Below are positions 1 through 8,904 of a DNA stretch of 64,000 nt, in pieces. The notes under the pieces are model-generated. The model did no database searches. It had not been told where the DNA came from and was given only the letters and a program-made list of their open reading frames with translations. Origin of the DNA: Acinetobacter sp. YWS30-1 (GTDB taxonomy: Bacteria; Pseudomonadota; Gammaproteobacteria; Pseudomonadales; Moraxellaceae); NCBI RefSeq assembly GCF_033558715.1, contig NZ_CP114606.1, positions 310,001 to 374,000 of the forward strand. The letters run 5' to 3'. Position 1 is the first letter of the stretch; each line of letters opens with the position of its first letter. Both the position numbers and the translations under genes were made by a program.

Positions 1-114
1 TCAATTCAAACCCAAGAAGAAATATTAAAAGCTATGAATTGTACCCATAACAGCCTATTCCATATTTGGCAGCGCCATGATGCAGATAAAATATTTAAAT
101 CTATTAAATACTAA
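1..114 (+). CDS. 3' end of an unidentified CDS (partial)
   Basis: The window opens inside a reading frame that runs 37 codons to a TAA at 112-114. The visible residues include the stretch EEILKAMNCTHNSLFHIWQR and end in KSIKY. I do not recognise the family. The stretch is AT-rich compared with the housekeeping genes further on. The IS30-family element starts about 50 bases downstream and does not interrupt the frame. It could also be a chance open frame, since its start is outside the window. Confidence 0.4.
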   Translation, partial: SIQTQEEILKAMNCTHNSLFHIWQRHDADKIFKSIKY

Positions 115-167
115 TTTTTTCTTGTACAAAAAAATTAAATGATGCGTATTTCATAATCTTATAAATA

Positions 168-1241
168 CGCAGATTCAAATCCCAAGTGCAACACATTTGT
201 AGTTAGTTGAAAAAGTTAGGTGTATTCATAGAATCATTAGACTTTTTCAACTCGCAATTGGAAAGCACACAATGAAGAAATACACCCAACTTTCTCAAGA
301 TGAAAGATACGAAATTTATGCTACTTTGAAAAGTAAAAGTTCAATCGCTACCCTTGCTCGGGAATTAGGACGTTCACGATCAACCATCTACCGTGAATTA
401 AAAAGAAATACTGGGCAACGTGGATATAGAGCTCAACAGGCAGCTAAATTTGCAAGTCAAAGACGGTACCGTCCTTCATCATCAATGACAGCATTTGCCT
501 TCGCTTATATTGATTATTTGATTGGTTTGGACTGGTCACCCGAACAAATTTCAGGTGCTTTAACACAACGCGGTTGGCTGGATGTACCTTCACATGAGTG
601 GATTTACCAGTACATTTATCAAGATAAATCAAAAGGCGGTAAACTTCATCTACATTTAAGGCATCAGAAGAAATATCGAAAACGCGGTTACAAAAACACG
701 GATCGTAGGGGTCAAATCATTGATAAAACAAGTATTCACTGCCGAGACCAGGTCATTGATCAACGACAACGTTTAGGAGATTTCGAAGGTGACACGGTGA
801 TTGGTAAACATCATAAAGGTGCTTTATTGACTCTCGTTGATCGAAAGAGCCTGTATGTACATATTGTTCATTTAGGGCCAACAAGAGCATCCTCTCCAAC
901 GATTACTTGTGCATTAGATCGTTTACAAATGAGCCATGCTTATAGTGTGACATTTGATAATGGCAAAGAATTTTCCGAACACAAAAGAATTACTGATGCT
1001 GGCATAGAGACGTATTTTGCTGATCCTTACAAGTCTATTCAGCGAGCTAGAAATGAAAATACGAATGGTTTAATCCGTCAATATCTGCCAAAATCATCAT
1101 CGTTTGATGGCGTGTCAAACGAACAAATAGAGCAGATAGAGTTTGCACTCAACCATCGTCCTAGAAAAACACTAGGTTGGTATACACCGAGTGAAGTTAT
1201 GGCTGGTTTTTATACTGTTGCACTTGCCGCTTGAATCCGCC
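168..1241 (+). mobile_element. IS30-family insertion sequence, complete (1074 bp)
   Basis: The ends are imperfect inverted repeats. The left end at 168-192 reads CGCAGATTCAA, then CAAGTGCAAC; the right end (complement of 1217-1241) reads GGCGGATTCAA, then CAAGTGCAAC. The outermost base differs between the two. A 3-bp direct repeat ATA flanks the element (165-167 and 1242-1244), as expected for IS30-family insertion. It carries one intact transposase. The right end abuts the U-tract of the etfD terminator. It differs from the ISAba125 copy at 16759 in transposase and ends; I cannot name the isoform. Confidence 0.85.
272..1234 (+). CDS. IS30-family transposase
   Basis: This 320-residue DDE transposase cuts and joins the ends of its own element. 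Residues about 1-60 form the IS30-type helix-turn-helix (QDERYEIYATLKSK, then GRSRSTIYRELKRN). The catalytic core shows the usual three carboxylate regions: GDFEGDTVIGKHHKG, TFDNGKEFSEH and NENTNGLIRQYLPK. The length is normal for the family and there is no frameshift, so the element may be active. ATG at 272 follows GGAAAG at about 259. It is clearly related to, but diverged from, the ISAba125 transposase in this window. Confidence 0.93.
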   Translation: MKKYTQLSQDERYEIYATLKSKSSIATLARELGRSRSTIYRELKRNTGQRGYRAQQAAKFASQRRYRPSSSMTAFAFAYIDYLIGLDWSPEQISGALTQRGWLDVPSHEWIYQYIYQDKSKGGKLHLHLRHQKKYRKRGYKNTDRRGQIIDKTSIHCRDQVIDQRQRLGDFEGDTVIGKHHKGALLTLVDRKSLYVHIVHLGPTRASSPTITCALDRLQMSHAYSVTFDNGKEFSEHKRITDAGIETYFADPYKSIQRARNENTNGLIRQYLPKSSSFDGVSNEQIEQIEFALNHRPRKTLGWYTPSEVMAGFYTVALAA

Positions 1242-1244
1242 ATA

Positions 1245-1281
1245 TAAAAAAGCCTCTAAAATAATTAATTATTTTAGAGGC
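1245..1281 (-). terminator. intrinsic terminator of etfD
   Basis: A perfect inverted repeat with 15-bp arms begins GCCTCTAAAAT (1252-1281). Read on the minus strand it is followed by six U (1245-1250), about 20 bases after the etfD stop codon. The IS30-element duplication ATA directly follows the U-tract. Confidence 0.9.
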
Positions 1282-1301
1282 TTATGCAAGCTAATTAAGC
1301 A

Positions 1302-3014
1302 TTACATATTAGGGTAGTTCGGACCACCGCCACCTTCCGGTGTTACCCAGGTGATATTCTGAGATGGATCTTTGATGTCACAGGTCTTGCAGTGTACACA
1401 GTTCGCTGCATTGATCTGGAAGCGTTTTGAACCGTCATCATTTTCCATGATTTCATACACACCCGCCGGGCAGTAGCGCTGCGCAGGCTCATCCCATTTC
1501 GGTAGGTTCACATCTACTGGAATCGAAGCATCGGTCAGTTTTAAATGCGCAGGCTGGTTTTCTTCGTGTACCGTGTTCGATACAAACACAGAAGACAGAC
1601 GGTCAAAGGTCAGCTTGCCATCCGGTCTTGGATAGTTCGGCTTGAAGTTCACTGCATCGACAGTTTTTAATGCCTTAAAGTCTGGCACCAGATCATGCAG
1701 GGTGAACGGTACTTTAAAGATGTTCTGGTCGATGAAGTTAAATGCACCCCCCATCCATTGACCGAACTTGTGCATTGCCGGGCCAAAGTTACGCGCGCTA
1801 TACAACTCCTCTTTCAACCAGCTGTTGTTGAACTTGTCTGTATAAGATGTCAGTTCTTTTACAAAGAAGTCTTCACCTTCAGTCACACGGGCAATCGCCA
1901 GGTCACCGCCTTTTTCTACACCGGCAGCAATCGCTTCAAATACCGCTTCACCACACAGCATGCCGGATTTCATTGCAGTATGTGAGCCTTTGATCTTGGC
2001 AAAGTTCAGGAAGCCTGCATCATCACCGATGAGTGAGCCACCCGGGAAGGTAAATTTCGGCAGAGAGTTAAAACCACCTTTGGTTACGGCACGCGCACCA
2101 TAAGAAATACGTTTACCGCCTTCTAGATACTGTTTGATCAGTGGATGGGTTTTCCAGCGCTGCATTTCCATGAATGGATACATGTGCGGATTTTCATAAG
2201 ACAGATCCACGATCATGCCCAGAGTCACCTGGTTGTTTTCAGCATGGTATAACCACCAGCCACCTGACGAACCGGTTTCAGATAAAGGCCAGCCTGCACC
2301 ATGCATTACCAGACCTGGTTTGTGTTTCGCTGGATCGATTTCCCAGAGTTCTTTAATGCCGATCCCGTAGTGCTGCGGATCAGCATCTTTATCCAGATTG
2401 AATTTTTGGATCAGGCGTTTACCTAAATGACCGCGGCAGCCTTCAGCAAAGATGGTGTATTTGGCATGCAGCTCATAACCCGGCGCAAAGTTATGCGTCG
2501 GTTCGCCATCTTTACCAATACCCATATCACCGGTTTGGATACCTTTCACCGTACCATCTTCATGATACAGAATTTCAGAAGCAGCAAAGCCCGGGAAGAT
2601 CGATACTTCCAGTTCTTCGGCTTTCTGGCCTAACCAGCGCACCACGTTACCCAGTGAGATCACGTAGTTACCATCGTTATGCATAGTTTTAGGCACCATC
2701 CAGTGCGGTGCTTCTTGTGATTTTTCATCTGAAAGAAGGAAGAAAGTTTTGTCTTCTGTCACTGGCACATTTAAAGGTGCACCTTCTTCTTTCCAGTTCG
2801 GGAATAGTTCGTTCATGGCACGTGGTTCAAGCACAGCACCCGAAAGAATATGTGCACCGACTTCGGAGCCTTTTTCTACGACACAAACGGACAGATCATT
2901 TAAATTGTTTTCAATTGCAAGTTGACGGATCTTGATTGCAGCAGACAGGCCGGCAGGACCCGCACCTACGATCACAACGTCAAACTCCATCGATTCACGT
3001 TCGATGTGTTCCAT
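1302..3014 (-). CDS. etfD: electron transfer flavoprotein-ubiquinone oxidoreductase
   Basis: ETF-QO passes electrons from reduced ETF (fatty-acid and amino-acid dehydrogenases) to ubiquinone at the inner membrane. The 570 residues match the family length. An FAD-binding GAGPAG lies at residues 17-22. The C-terminal ferredoxin-like segment has Cys515, Cys539, Cys542 and Cys545 (NCVHCKTCDIKDP), the ligands expected for the 4Fe-4S cluster. ATG at 3014 has a good GAGGAG ribosome site six bases upstream. The gene stands alone with its own terminator. Nothing looks damaged. Confidence 0.96.
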   Translation of the reverse strand: MEHIERESMEFDVVIVGAGPAGLSAAIKIRQLAIENNLNDLSVCVVEKGSEVGAHILSGAVLEPRAMNELFPNWKEEGAPLNVPVTEDKTFFLLSDEKSQEAPHWMVPKTMHNDGNYVISLGNVVRWLGQKAEELEVSIFPGFAASEILYHEDGTVKGIQTGDMGIGKDGEPTHNFAPGYELHAKYTIFAEGCRGHLGKRLIQKFNLDKDADPQHYGIGIKELWEIDPAKHKPGLVMHGAGWPLSETGSSGGWWLYHAENNQVTLGMIVDLSYENPHMYPFMEMQRWKTHPLIKQYLEGGKRISYGARAVTKGGFNSLPKFTFPGGSLIGDDAGFLNFAKIKGSHTAMKSGMLCGEAVFEAIAAGVEKGGDLAIARVTEGEDFFVKELTSYTDKFNNSWLKEELYSARNFGPAMHKFGQWMGGAFNFIDQNIFKVPFTLHDLVPDFKALKTVDAVNFKPNYPRPDGKLTFDRLSSVFVSNTVHEENQPAHLKLTDASIPVDVNLPKWDEPAQRYCPAGVYEIMENDDGSKRFQINAANCVHCKTCDIKDPSQNITWVTPEGGGGPNYPNM

Positions 3015-3201
3015 GTAGGACTCCTCATATTTCTATTCGGTGGCAACCATAATCGGATGATTGGGTGCTGCCATGAGTGTTCTGAATTCCTAGACACAAA
3101 AATAGTAGTGTCTTTAAGCATCTGGGCTAGTATAGTTTTAAACCCAGGTTAAGCCAATTGGCTGAAACATATTATTTTTCCGTCATTAAGGTCTTCTTTA
3201 T

Positions 3202-3813
3202 ATGAATAAGTCAGCACCCGATAAAAATCCGACGAAAAAAGTAGCTTCTAGCGATGATAAAAATTTAATGGATATCGCACAATACTTAAAAGATGCACAG
3301 GGCAGTCACAAAAGGTCAATCCCGCCTTTGGATCAATGGCAGCCAAAGCATTGTGGCGCAATGGATCTCAAGGTTTTGGCCAATGGAGAATGGTGGCACG
3401 AAGGTCAATTGATCAAGCGTCAGCCGATGATAGACCTGTTTTCCACGGTACTCTGGAAAGAAGAAGGAAAATTCTATCTAAAGACGCCGGTTGAAATGAT
3501 TGAAATCGAGGTCGAAGATGAACCTCTGTTTGTAAATCAGGTCGATCAGGTCAAGATTGAAGGCAGGACTTACCTGCAACTGACCACCACGACTCAGGAC
3601 ATCATTATTGTCGATAGCGAACATCCTATCTTTATGCGTCAGTATCAGGATGAATTGCGCCCTTATGTGCATGTGCGTTTTGGAATCAATGCGCTTATTC
3701 AGCGGGCTGCTTTTTTACATCTGGTGGAGATGGGCGAGCTTGGTGAAAATGCTGCTGGAGAGACGGTTTTAAGCTTGAAAAGTGGTGATTTAGACTTGCA
3801 TTTAAGCACCTGA
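3202..3813 (+). CDS. DUF1285 family protein
   Basis: This is a 203-residue soluble protein without signal peptide or membrane segment. The central part (about residues 40-180) has the DUF1285 layout, including GEWWHEGQLIKRQPMIDLFS and a RPYVHVRFGINALIQRAAF block. The function of the family is not established. It reads toward murI, which follows after a short gap and is probably co-transcribed. The first ~35 residues are charged and low in hydrophobic residues, likely a disordered tail. Confidence 0.85.
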   Translation: MNKSAPDKNPTKKVASSDDKNLMDIAQYLKDAQGSHKRSIPPLDQWQPKHCGAMDLKVLANGEWWHEGQLIKRQPMIDLFSTVLWKEEGKFYLKTPVEMIEIEVEDEPLFVNQVDQVKIEGRTYLQLTTTTQDIIIVDSEHPIFMRQYQDELRPYVHVRFGINALIQRAAFLHLVEMGELGENAAGETVLSLKSGDLDLHLST

Positions 3814-3862
3814 GGTTTAAGCTTTGTCGCAAGGTCATTTGAAACAAGCAACTAGCAACGTT

Positions 3863-4741
3863 ATGAGCGCTATCCAACCGATTTATCCCTTAGTAGATCC
3901 CATGCCTAAAGCCAGTGCTGATGCACCTATCGGGATTTTTGATTCTGGTGTGGGAGGGTTGTCGGTTGCTTTGGAAATTGCCCGGTATTTGCCCAATGAA
4001 CGCTTTGTTTATTATGCCGACACGGCTTACGTACCTTATGGGCCCCGTAAAGATCAGGAAATCCGTGACCTAACTGCGCGAGCGATTGAATGGCTGTATC
4101 GTGAAGGCTGTAAAGTTGCAGTCGTTGCCTGTAATACCGCTTCTGCATTTAGCCTGGATTATTTACGTGAGCATTATGGTGAAAACTTTCCGATCATTGG
4201 ACTGGTGCCAGCGCTCAAACCTGCAGTCCTCAATACCCAATCCAAAACGGTGGCCGTTCTGGCCACACCTGCAACCTTTCGTGGCCAGCTGATTAAGGAT
4301 GTCATGACCCGTTTTGCCGAGCCGGCACAGGTCAAAGTAATTCCGGTGACCTGTCTGGATCTGGTGCCTTTTGTAGAAGCCGGTCAGCAGATGAGTCCTG
4401 AGTGTCTGGCGACATTAACTCAGATTTTACAACCGGTTGTTGATCAGGGTGCTGATTATTTAGTGCTAGGATGTACACATTACCCCTTCCTAAAATCGTC
4501 AATTCAGTATATTTTTGGTCAAAAGCTGACATTAATTGACTCAGGATTCGCGGTTGCGAGACAAACGGCCCGAATTTTGATCAAAAATGGGTTATTATTT
4601 GAACATGAGTGCAAGGACAGTCTAAAAATCCGACTTGTGGTTAGTGGTCAAAATGCTGAACAGCTCCAGCCGATTTTAGGGCATCTGATTCCAGCCGATA
4701 TTAAATGGCAGGTCAGCAATATGGAGACAGAAGTCAGCTAG
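3863..4741 (+). CDS. murI: glutamate racemase
   Basis: MurI makes D-glutamate from L-glutamate for peptidoglycan synthesis in the cytoplasm. The family signature GIFDSGVGGLS sits near the N-terminus, and both catalytic cysteine motifs are present (VVACNTASA and LVLGCTHYPFL). The start is uncertain. ATG at 3863 has no clear ribosome site. A TTG at 3824 has GAGG eight bases upstream. ATG at 3902 would still keep the whole fold. The catalytic domain is intact in every case. Confidence 0.93.
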   Translation: MSAIQPIYPLVDPMPKASADAPIGIFDSGVGGLSVALEIARYLPNERFVYYADTAYVPYGPRKDQEIRDLTARAIEWLYREGCKVAVVACNTASAFSLDYLREHYGENFPIIGLVPALKPAVLNTQSKTVAVLATPATFRGQLIKDVMTRFAEPAQVKVIPVTCLDLVPFVEAGQQMSPECLATLTQILQPVVDQGADYLVLGCTHYPFLKSSIQYIFGQKLTLIDSGFAVARQTARILIKNGLLFEHECKDSLKIRLVVSGQNAEQLQPILGHLIPADIKWQVSNMETEVS

Positions 4742-4856
4742 GCGACCGTCACTCATCTTATAATTTTGAAAGATATATTTTTATACTGGGGTCGTCATAT
4801 TGTGTCAGGGCAGGGTTTAGCCGGCCAGATCAATGTGCAGTAAAAGAGGATAACCA

Positions 4857-5885
4857 ATGCTCGATAAACGTTATCAGGTGTTTATCTCCACCTCTGGTGT
4901 AGAAATGCAGCCAGAGCGGATCATCTTGTCACAAACTTTGGTCGGCATGGGTTTCTTTTCCTGGGGGCTGGAACAACGCACTCCTTTAAATACTGCATTT
5001 GCACGTCGCCAGATTGATGATTGTGATTATGTGGTGATTCTGCTGGGTAGCCAGTATGGCGAGCAGTCGGTTTCCGGTGTAGGTTATATGCATCTGGAAT
5101 ACATTTACGCTGTGACCAAGCAGAAACCGATTATTGTGTTTATGCATGAAGATCCGGCTTCACGTGATCCTTCCTTGCACGATGCGAAACCTGAATTACA
5201 AGAAAAATTTAAAGAATTTCGTCAGTTATTGCAGCAGGAAGCTGATCAGGTCTTTTGCTATCGTACCTTGCGCGATCTGGAAATGGCGGTACGTTTGAAC
5301 ATGCCGCAAATGCTGGAACGTTATCCGGTAAGTGGCTGGGTACGTCCTCAGAATACTCAAGCCTTGCATGACGAGATTGACCAGCTCAAAGCTAAAGTGG
5401 CCCAACTGGAACGCGATGGGGGGACACGTGAAGTGGATCCTTTCCTGAGCCTGCCGAAAGTGTCTATGCATGAAGTTTTCTCCTTCGAATACCGTATGCA
5501 TGCTTATCAGGATGGTAACTTTAAAGAGCTGAAAGTTCAGAAAAGACTGACCTGGGCACAATTGCTGGCTATTCTCGGCTCTACATTCATTAATCCGACG
5601 CCGGAGGAATTTTTCTCCAAGCGTATGAATGAGTATTTGAATGAAACCGGTCTGGAAGATGCACGAGCGGAAATGCCGCGTGCACATGCTGTAGCCCGTG
5701 CCCAGATTAATATTCGTGCCCTGCATAGCCTGAAATTGCAGATGCGCCAGAATGACTGGATTGTGCCGTCAGGCCGTGATGACCGTCAGCGTCTGCTTTG
5801 GCAGATTACGCCTAAGGCACAAAAACTGCTGGATAGTAACTTGCTGGATAAAGATCGTACTTTTCAATATAAGTCAGTGTATTAA
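4857..5885 (+). CDS. DUF4062 domain protein
   Basis: This 342-residue protein starts with a DUF4062 domain (about residues 5-110: RYQVFISTSGVEMQPERIIL, then DYVVILLGSQYGE), a TIR/Rossmann-like fold seen in proteins that sense or signal. A short coiled coil follows near residues 170-190 (LHDEIDQLKAKVAQLE). The C-terminal half (about 200-342) is not recognised. AGAGGA precedes ATG at 4857. It lies between murI and hemH on the same strand. DUF4062 domains are often found in defence or signalling proteins, but its housekeeping neighbours give no support for a defence role here. Confidence 0.8.
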   Translation: MLDKRYQVFISTSGVEMQPERIILSQTLVGMGFFSWGLEQRTPLNTAFARRQIDDCDYVVILLGSQYGEQSVSGVGYMHLEYIYAVTKQKPIIVFMHEDPASRDPSLHDAKPELQEKFKEFRQLLQQEADQVFCYRTLRDLEMAVRLNMPQMLERYPVSGWVRPQNTQALHDEIDQLKAKVAQLERDGGTREVDPFLSLPKVSMHEVFSFEYRMHAYQDGNFKELKVQKRLTWAQLLAILGSTFINPTPEEFFSKRMNEYLNETGLEDARAEMPRAHAVARAQINIRALHSLKLQMRQNDWIVPSGRDDRQRLLWQITPKAQKLLDSNLLDKDRTFQYKSVY

Positions 5886-5950
5886 TCCATATAGAGAATA
5901 AGTAAAAAGCTGTTAAAGTAAGCAGGTTGATACCACGACGGGCGTACTGC

Positions 5951-6964
5951 ATGTTTTCTACAGCTAAACCGAAAGTTACGATTATATTGGCAAATTTAGG
6001 CACACCTGATGCACCGACTGTGCCGGCAGTACGCGATTTCCTGAAGCAGTTTTTATCTGATCAGCGTGTCATTGAAATTCCCAAGCCGATCTGGCAACTT
6101 ATCCTGCGTTTATTTATTTTACCGTTCCGTCCCAAGCGAGTTTCCCAGGCTTATGCACAGGTCTGGGGTCAGGATTCACCGATGCGTGAGATTCTGCTGC
6201 AGCAGATGAGTCAAGTAAAGGCCAAACTCATTGAACAATATCCGCAATTTGAACTGAATGTGGTGCCTGCCATGACTTATGGCAATCCTAATATTCAGGC
6301 TGTCCTTGATCAGATTTCGGCTCAACCGCAAGATCATATTATTCTGTTTCCGTTATTTCCCCAGTATTCAGCGACCTCTACCGCACCTCTGTATGATGCA
6401 GTCGCAAAATGGGTATTGAAACAGCGCAATTTACCTGGTTTGTCGATTATCCGCGATTATTATCAGCATCCCTTATTTATTCAGTCACTGGCACAAAGTG
6501 TTCGGGATTATCAGGCGATTCATGGGCAGCCGGAAAAACTATTGATGTCATTTCATGGTATCCCGCAGCCCTATGCCGATAAAGGTGATCCTTATGCGGA
6601 TCGTTGCCGGATCACAGGCAAACTGGTTGCAGAAGCTTTAGGTCTATCTGAAGATCAATATGCAATTAGTTTCCAGTCCCGGTTTGGTAAACAGGAGTGG
6701 GTTAAGCCTTATACGGATGCCTTAATTGAAGAGTGGGGCAAACAGGGCGTGAAATCAATTCAGGTGATGAGTCCGGCTTTCTCGGCCGACTGTTTGGAAA
6801 CACTGGAAGAGCTGGCCATGGAAAATGGAGAGACCTTCAAGGCCAATGGCGGGAAAAGTTACAGTTATATTCCGGCTTTGAACAATCGTGAGGATCATGT
6901 GCAATTGCTCAATACGCTGTTACAGGCTAATCTTGAAGCATTGAACCAGACGCTTGCCCATTAA
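5951..6964 (+). CDS. hemH: ferrochelatase
   Basis: HemH inserts Fe2+ into protoporphyrin IX, the last step of heme synthesis. The N-terminus has [11 protein letters not shown]. The active-site histidine motif [17 protein letters not shown] and the second metal-site motif [17 protein letters not shown] are both present. From ATG at 5951 (MFSTAKPK) the protein has 337 residues, normal for bacterial HemH. An upstream in-frame ATG at 5927 adds only eight residues unlike the family N-terminus. The next gene follows after 21 bases and is likely co-transcribed. Confidence 0.95.
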   Translation: MFSTAKPKVTIILANLGTPDAPTVPAVRDFLKQFLSDQRVIEIPKPIWQLILRLFILPFRPKRVSQAYAQVWGQDSPMREILLQQMSQVKAKLIEQYPQFELNVVPAMTYGNPNIQAVLDQISAQPQDHIILFPLFPQYSATSTAPLYDAVAKWVLKQRNLPGLSIIRDYYQHPLFIQSLAQSVRDYQAIHGQPEKLLMSFHGIPQPYADKGDPYADRCRITGKLVAEALGLSEDQYAISFQSRFGKQEWVKPYTDALIEEWGKQGVKSIQVMSPAFSADCLETLEELAMENGETFKANGGKSYSYIPALNNREDHVQLLNTLLQANLEALNQTLAH

Positions 6965-6985
6965 TCTTTTGAGGTTTCTTATCCT

Positions 6986-7630
6986 ATGTTACAAGTCAAA
7001 ATTGTTCCTGTGACTGCATTTCAGCAAAACTGCTCGATTCTTTGGGATAGTGACAGTAAAGAGGCCGTTTTGATTGATGCAGGGGGCGAACCTGAAAAAT
7101 TAAAAGCGGAAGTAGAAGCACTGGGCTTAACGGTCAAGGCTTTATGGCTGACTCATGGTCATCTCGATCATGCTGGAGCAGTTGGTGCTTTAAAAAAAGT
7201 TTGGGATGTGCCGGTGATTGGTCCGCATAAGGACGATGCATTCTGGTTAGATATGATTCAGGAAGTGTCTGCCCGTTACGGTTTTCCGATTCCGGAAAAA
7301 GTAGAAGTCACGCAATGGCTGGAAGGTGGAGAAGTTCTCAAACTGGGTGATGAAGAGTTTGAAGTACGTTTTGCCCCGGGCCATACTCCAGGTCATGTAA
7401 TGTTCTATAACAGGAACCATGCTTTGTTATGGACAGGGGATGTACTGTTTAAAGGCTCAATTGGACGGACAGATTTTCCGCGTGGCAATCACCAGCAGTT
7501 ACTCGATTCAATCCAGCGCGAATGTTTTAGTCTGCCCGATGAAACCCGGTTTATTTCAGGGCATGGTCCGATCAGCAATATTGGTTTTGAAAAACAGCAT
7601 AATCCTTTCGTTGCGGGAAAAGCCGGTTAA
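6986..7630 (+). CDS. MBL-fold hydrolase, glyoxalase II-like
   Basis: This 214-residue metallo-beta-lactamase-fold enzyme has the full set of metal ligands: THGHLDHAG (HxHxDH), GHTPGH, TGDVLF and SGHGP. The size fits the single-domain YcbL type of glyoxalase II-like thioesterases rather than full GloB. A likely role is hydrolysis of S-lactoylglutathione or a related thioester, but the substrate cannot be read from sequence. It follows hemH closely and ends at a strong terminator. Confidence 0.88.
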   Translation: MLQVKIVPVTAFQQNCSILWDSDSKEAVLIDAGGEPEKLKAEVEALGLTVKALWLTHGHLDHAGAVGALKKVWDVPVIGPHKDDAFWLDMIQEVSARYGFPIPEKVEVTQWLEGGEVLKLGDEEFEVRFAPGHTPGHVMFYNRNHALLWTGDVLFKGSIGRTDFPRGNHQQLLDSIQRECFSLPDETRFISGHGPISNIGFEKQHNPFVAGKAG

Positions 7631-7638
7631 AGTAGTTG

Positions 7639-7663
7639 AAAAGATCAGCCTAGCTGGTCTTTT
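7639..7663. terminator. bidirectional terminator between convergent genes
   Basis: An 11-bp stem (AAAAGATCAGC / GCTGGTCTTTT, one G-U pair) with loop CTA. The T-rich tail on + serves the MBL hydrolase gene; the A-rich left arm could serve the minus-strand small gene. Confidence 0.85.
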
Positions 7664-7845
7664 TATTTGCTAAAAGGATTATTTAAAGACTGACGGGTTT
7701 GTGCGTAGATCAGCCAAGTCATAATGGCAAGGAGAATTCCAACAACAATAAATAAGCCATCCTGCTGGAAAATGCCTATCCCTAATGACAATATCGCAAG
7801 TATTCCTACCCCAATTAAAATGATCTTTAGAATAATGTAGCCCAT
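7663..7845 (-). CDS. small two-helix membrane protein
   Basis: This 60-residue ORF has two predicted membrane helices (about residues 4-24 and 29-48) separated by a short IFQQDG turn, and a short polar tail ending NNPFSK. AGAGCAAG lies upstream of the ATG. There is no recognised family. The hydrophobic pattern and its own ribosome site favour a real gene, but it could be species-specific. Confidence 0.6.
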   Translation of the reverse strand: MGYIILKIILIGVGILAILSLGIGIFQQDGLFIVVGILLAIMTWLIYAQTRQSLNNPFSK

Positions 7846-7995
7846 GTTCTTGCTCTAAAATAATGTGATATTTCTGCGTAAGAACATAGTATTAAACTGG
7901 CATATGTGCTGTTAACTTGTGTTGGTTTTCTATAAGCCTTTTATAAAAATCATGTGATTATTTAGGATATGCTTAAATAGGATATTTTAAAAGGT

Positions 7996-8172
7996 TCAGT
8001 CTTCTTCAGAAGATTCAGTTGTTGGAGCATCTTGGGTTGGCAGTTTGTATTCCTCACTGGCCCAAGCGCCTAGATCAATCATTTTGCAGCGTTCCGAGCA
8101 GAAAGGACGAAATTCATTATTTTCCCAAGTGGTCAGTTTGCCACAGCGTGGACATTTTAAAGTGGTCGGCAT
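7996..8172 (-). CDS. yacG: DNA gyrase inhibitor YacG
   Basis: YacG is a small zinc protein that in E. coli binds GyrB and inhibits DNA gyrase. The four zinc cysteines are present as CPRC and CSERC around residues 7-29. ATG at 8172 (MPTTLKCPRCG) is chosen because AGGGAG precedes it and family members begin right at the zinc knuckle; a further upstream start would add an unrelated 17 residues. The acidic tail ends in SSEED. The predicted product has 58 residues. Confidence 0.92.
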   Translation of the reverse strand: MPTTLKCPRCGKLTTWENNEFRPFCSERCKMIDLGAWASEEYKLPTQDAPTTESSEED

Positions 8173-8262
8173 CAGCACACTCCCTAGAAAAATAAAGCTT
8201 CGATTAGGCAAATATAACTGCACTTGTTAGACTTATACAGTTTTTATTAGTTTGATCTGATT

Positions 8263-8901
8263 ATGTCGATTCGTCAATTTCAAGCACAGCGTATGCATGC
8301 GCCTCGTGATTTCCAAAGTATCAGTTCTGAACCGGTTTGTGTGGAAATCGGTGCGGGCAAAGGTAAACACGCATTGCTCTTTACCCAGACCAATCCGAAC
8401 AGCAAGCTGATAGCGATCGAGCGGACTCGAGAGAAATTTTTGGCCATGCAAAAACAGCATGCGCTGGAAGGACAGCCGAATTTACAAACGGTTCATGCCG
8501 ATGCCTTGCCGTGGATTGTGCATGCACTCTATCCAGCACAAGTCGAACAATTCTTTATTTTGTATCCGAACCCTGAGCCGCATAACCCGGCACAGCGTTG
8601 GCTGAATATGCCATTTTTTGAGTTTTTATTATCGCGTTTAGAAACTGGTGGCACGATTACTTTGGCGAGTAATATTCCTGAATATATTGAGGAGGCAGAG
8701 CAGCAGGTTCAAAACCTGTGGAAACTGCCTTTCGTTAAAGAAGTCATTGGCCAAGACTCGGCAAGAACTCATTTTGAAATTAAATATCTAGAACGTGGTG
8801 AGTTGTGCCAGCAATTGATTATTAGTAAACCGGAAGGCTATACAACACGTTTTGATGAGTTTCAGCCGCTACAAGGGCAGAATGCGAGTTCAGCGGAATA
8901 A
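8263..8901 (+). CDS. TrmB-like SAM-dependent methyltransferase
   Basis: This 212-residue Rossmann methyltransferase resembles TrmB, which makes m7G46 in tRNA. The SAM-binding CVEIGAGKGKHALLF and IAIERTREKFLAM fit TrmB. The usual family motif FPDPWPKKRHxKRR is replaced by FFILYPNPEPHNPAQRW, which lacks most of the basic residues. It may therefore be a divergent paralogue with another substrate. The next gene begins four bases after its stop, so the two form an operon. Confidence 0.75.
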   Translation: MSIRQFQAQRMHAPRDFQSISSEPVCVEIGAGKGKHALLFTQTNPNSKLIAIERTREKFLAMQKQHALEGQPNLQTVHADALPWIVHALYPAQVEQFFILYPNPEPHNPAQRWLNMPFFEFLLSRLETGGTITLASNIPEYIEEAEQQVQNLWKLPFVKEVIGQDSARTHFEIKYLERGELCQQLIISKPEGYTTRFDEFQPLQGQNASSAE

Positions 8902-8904
8902 GCC

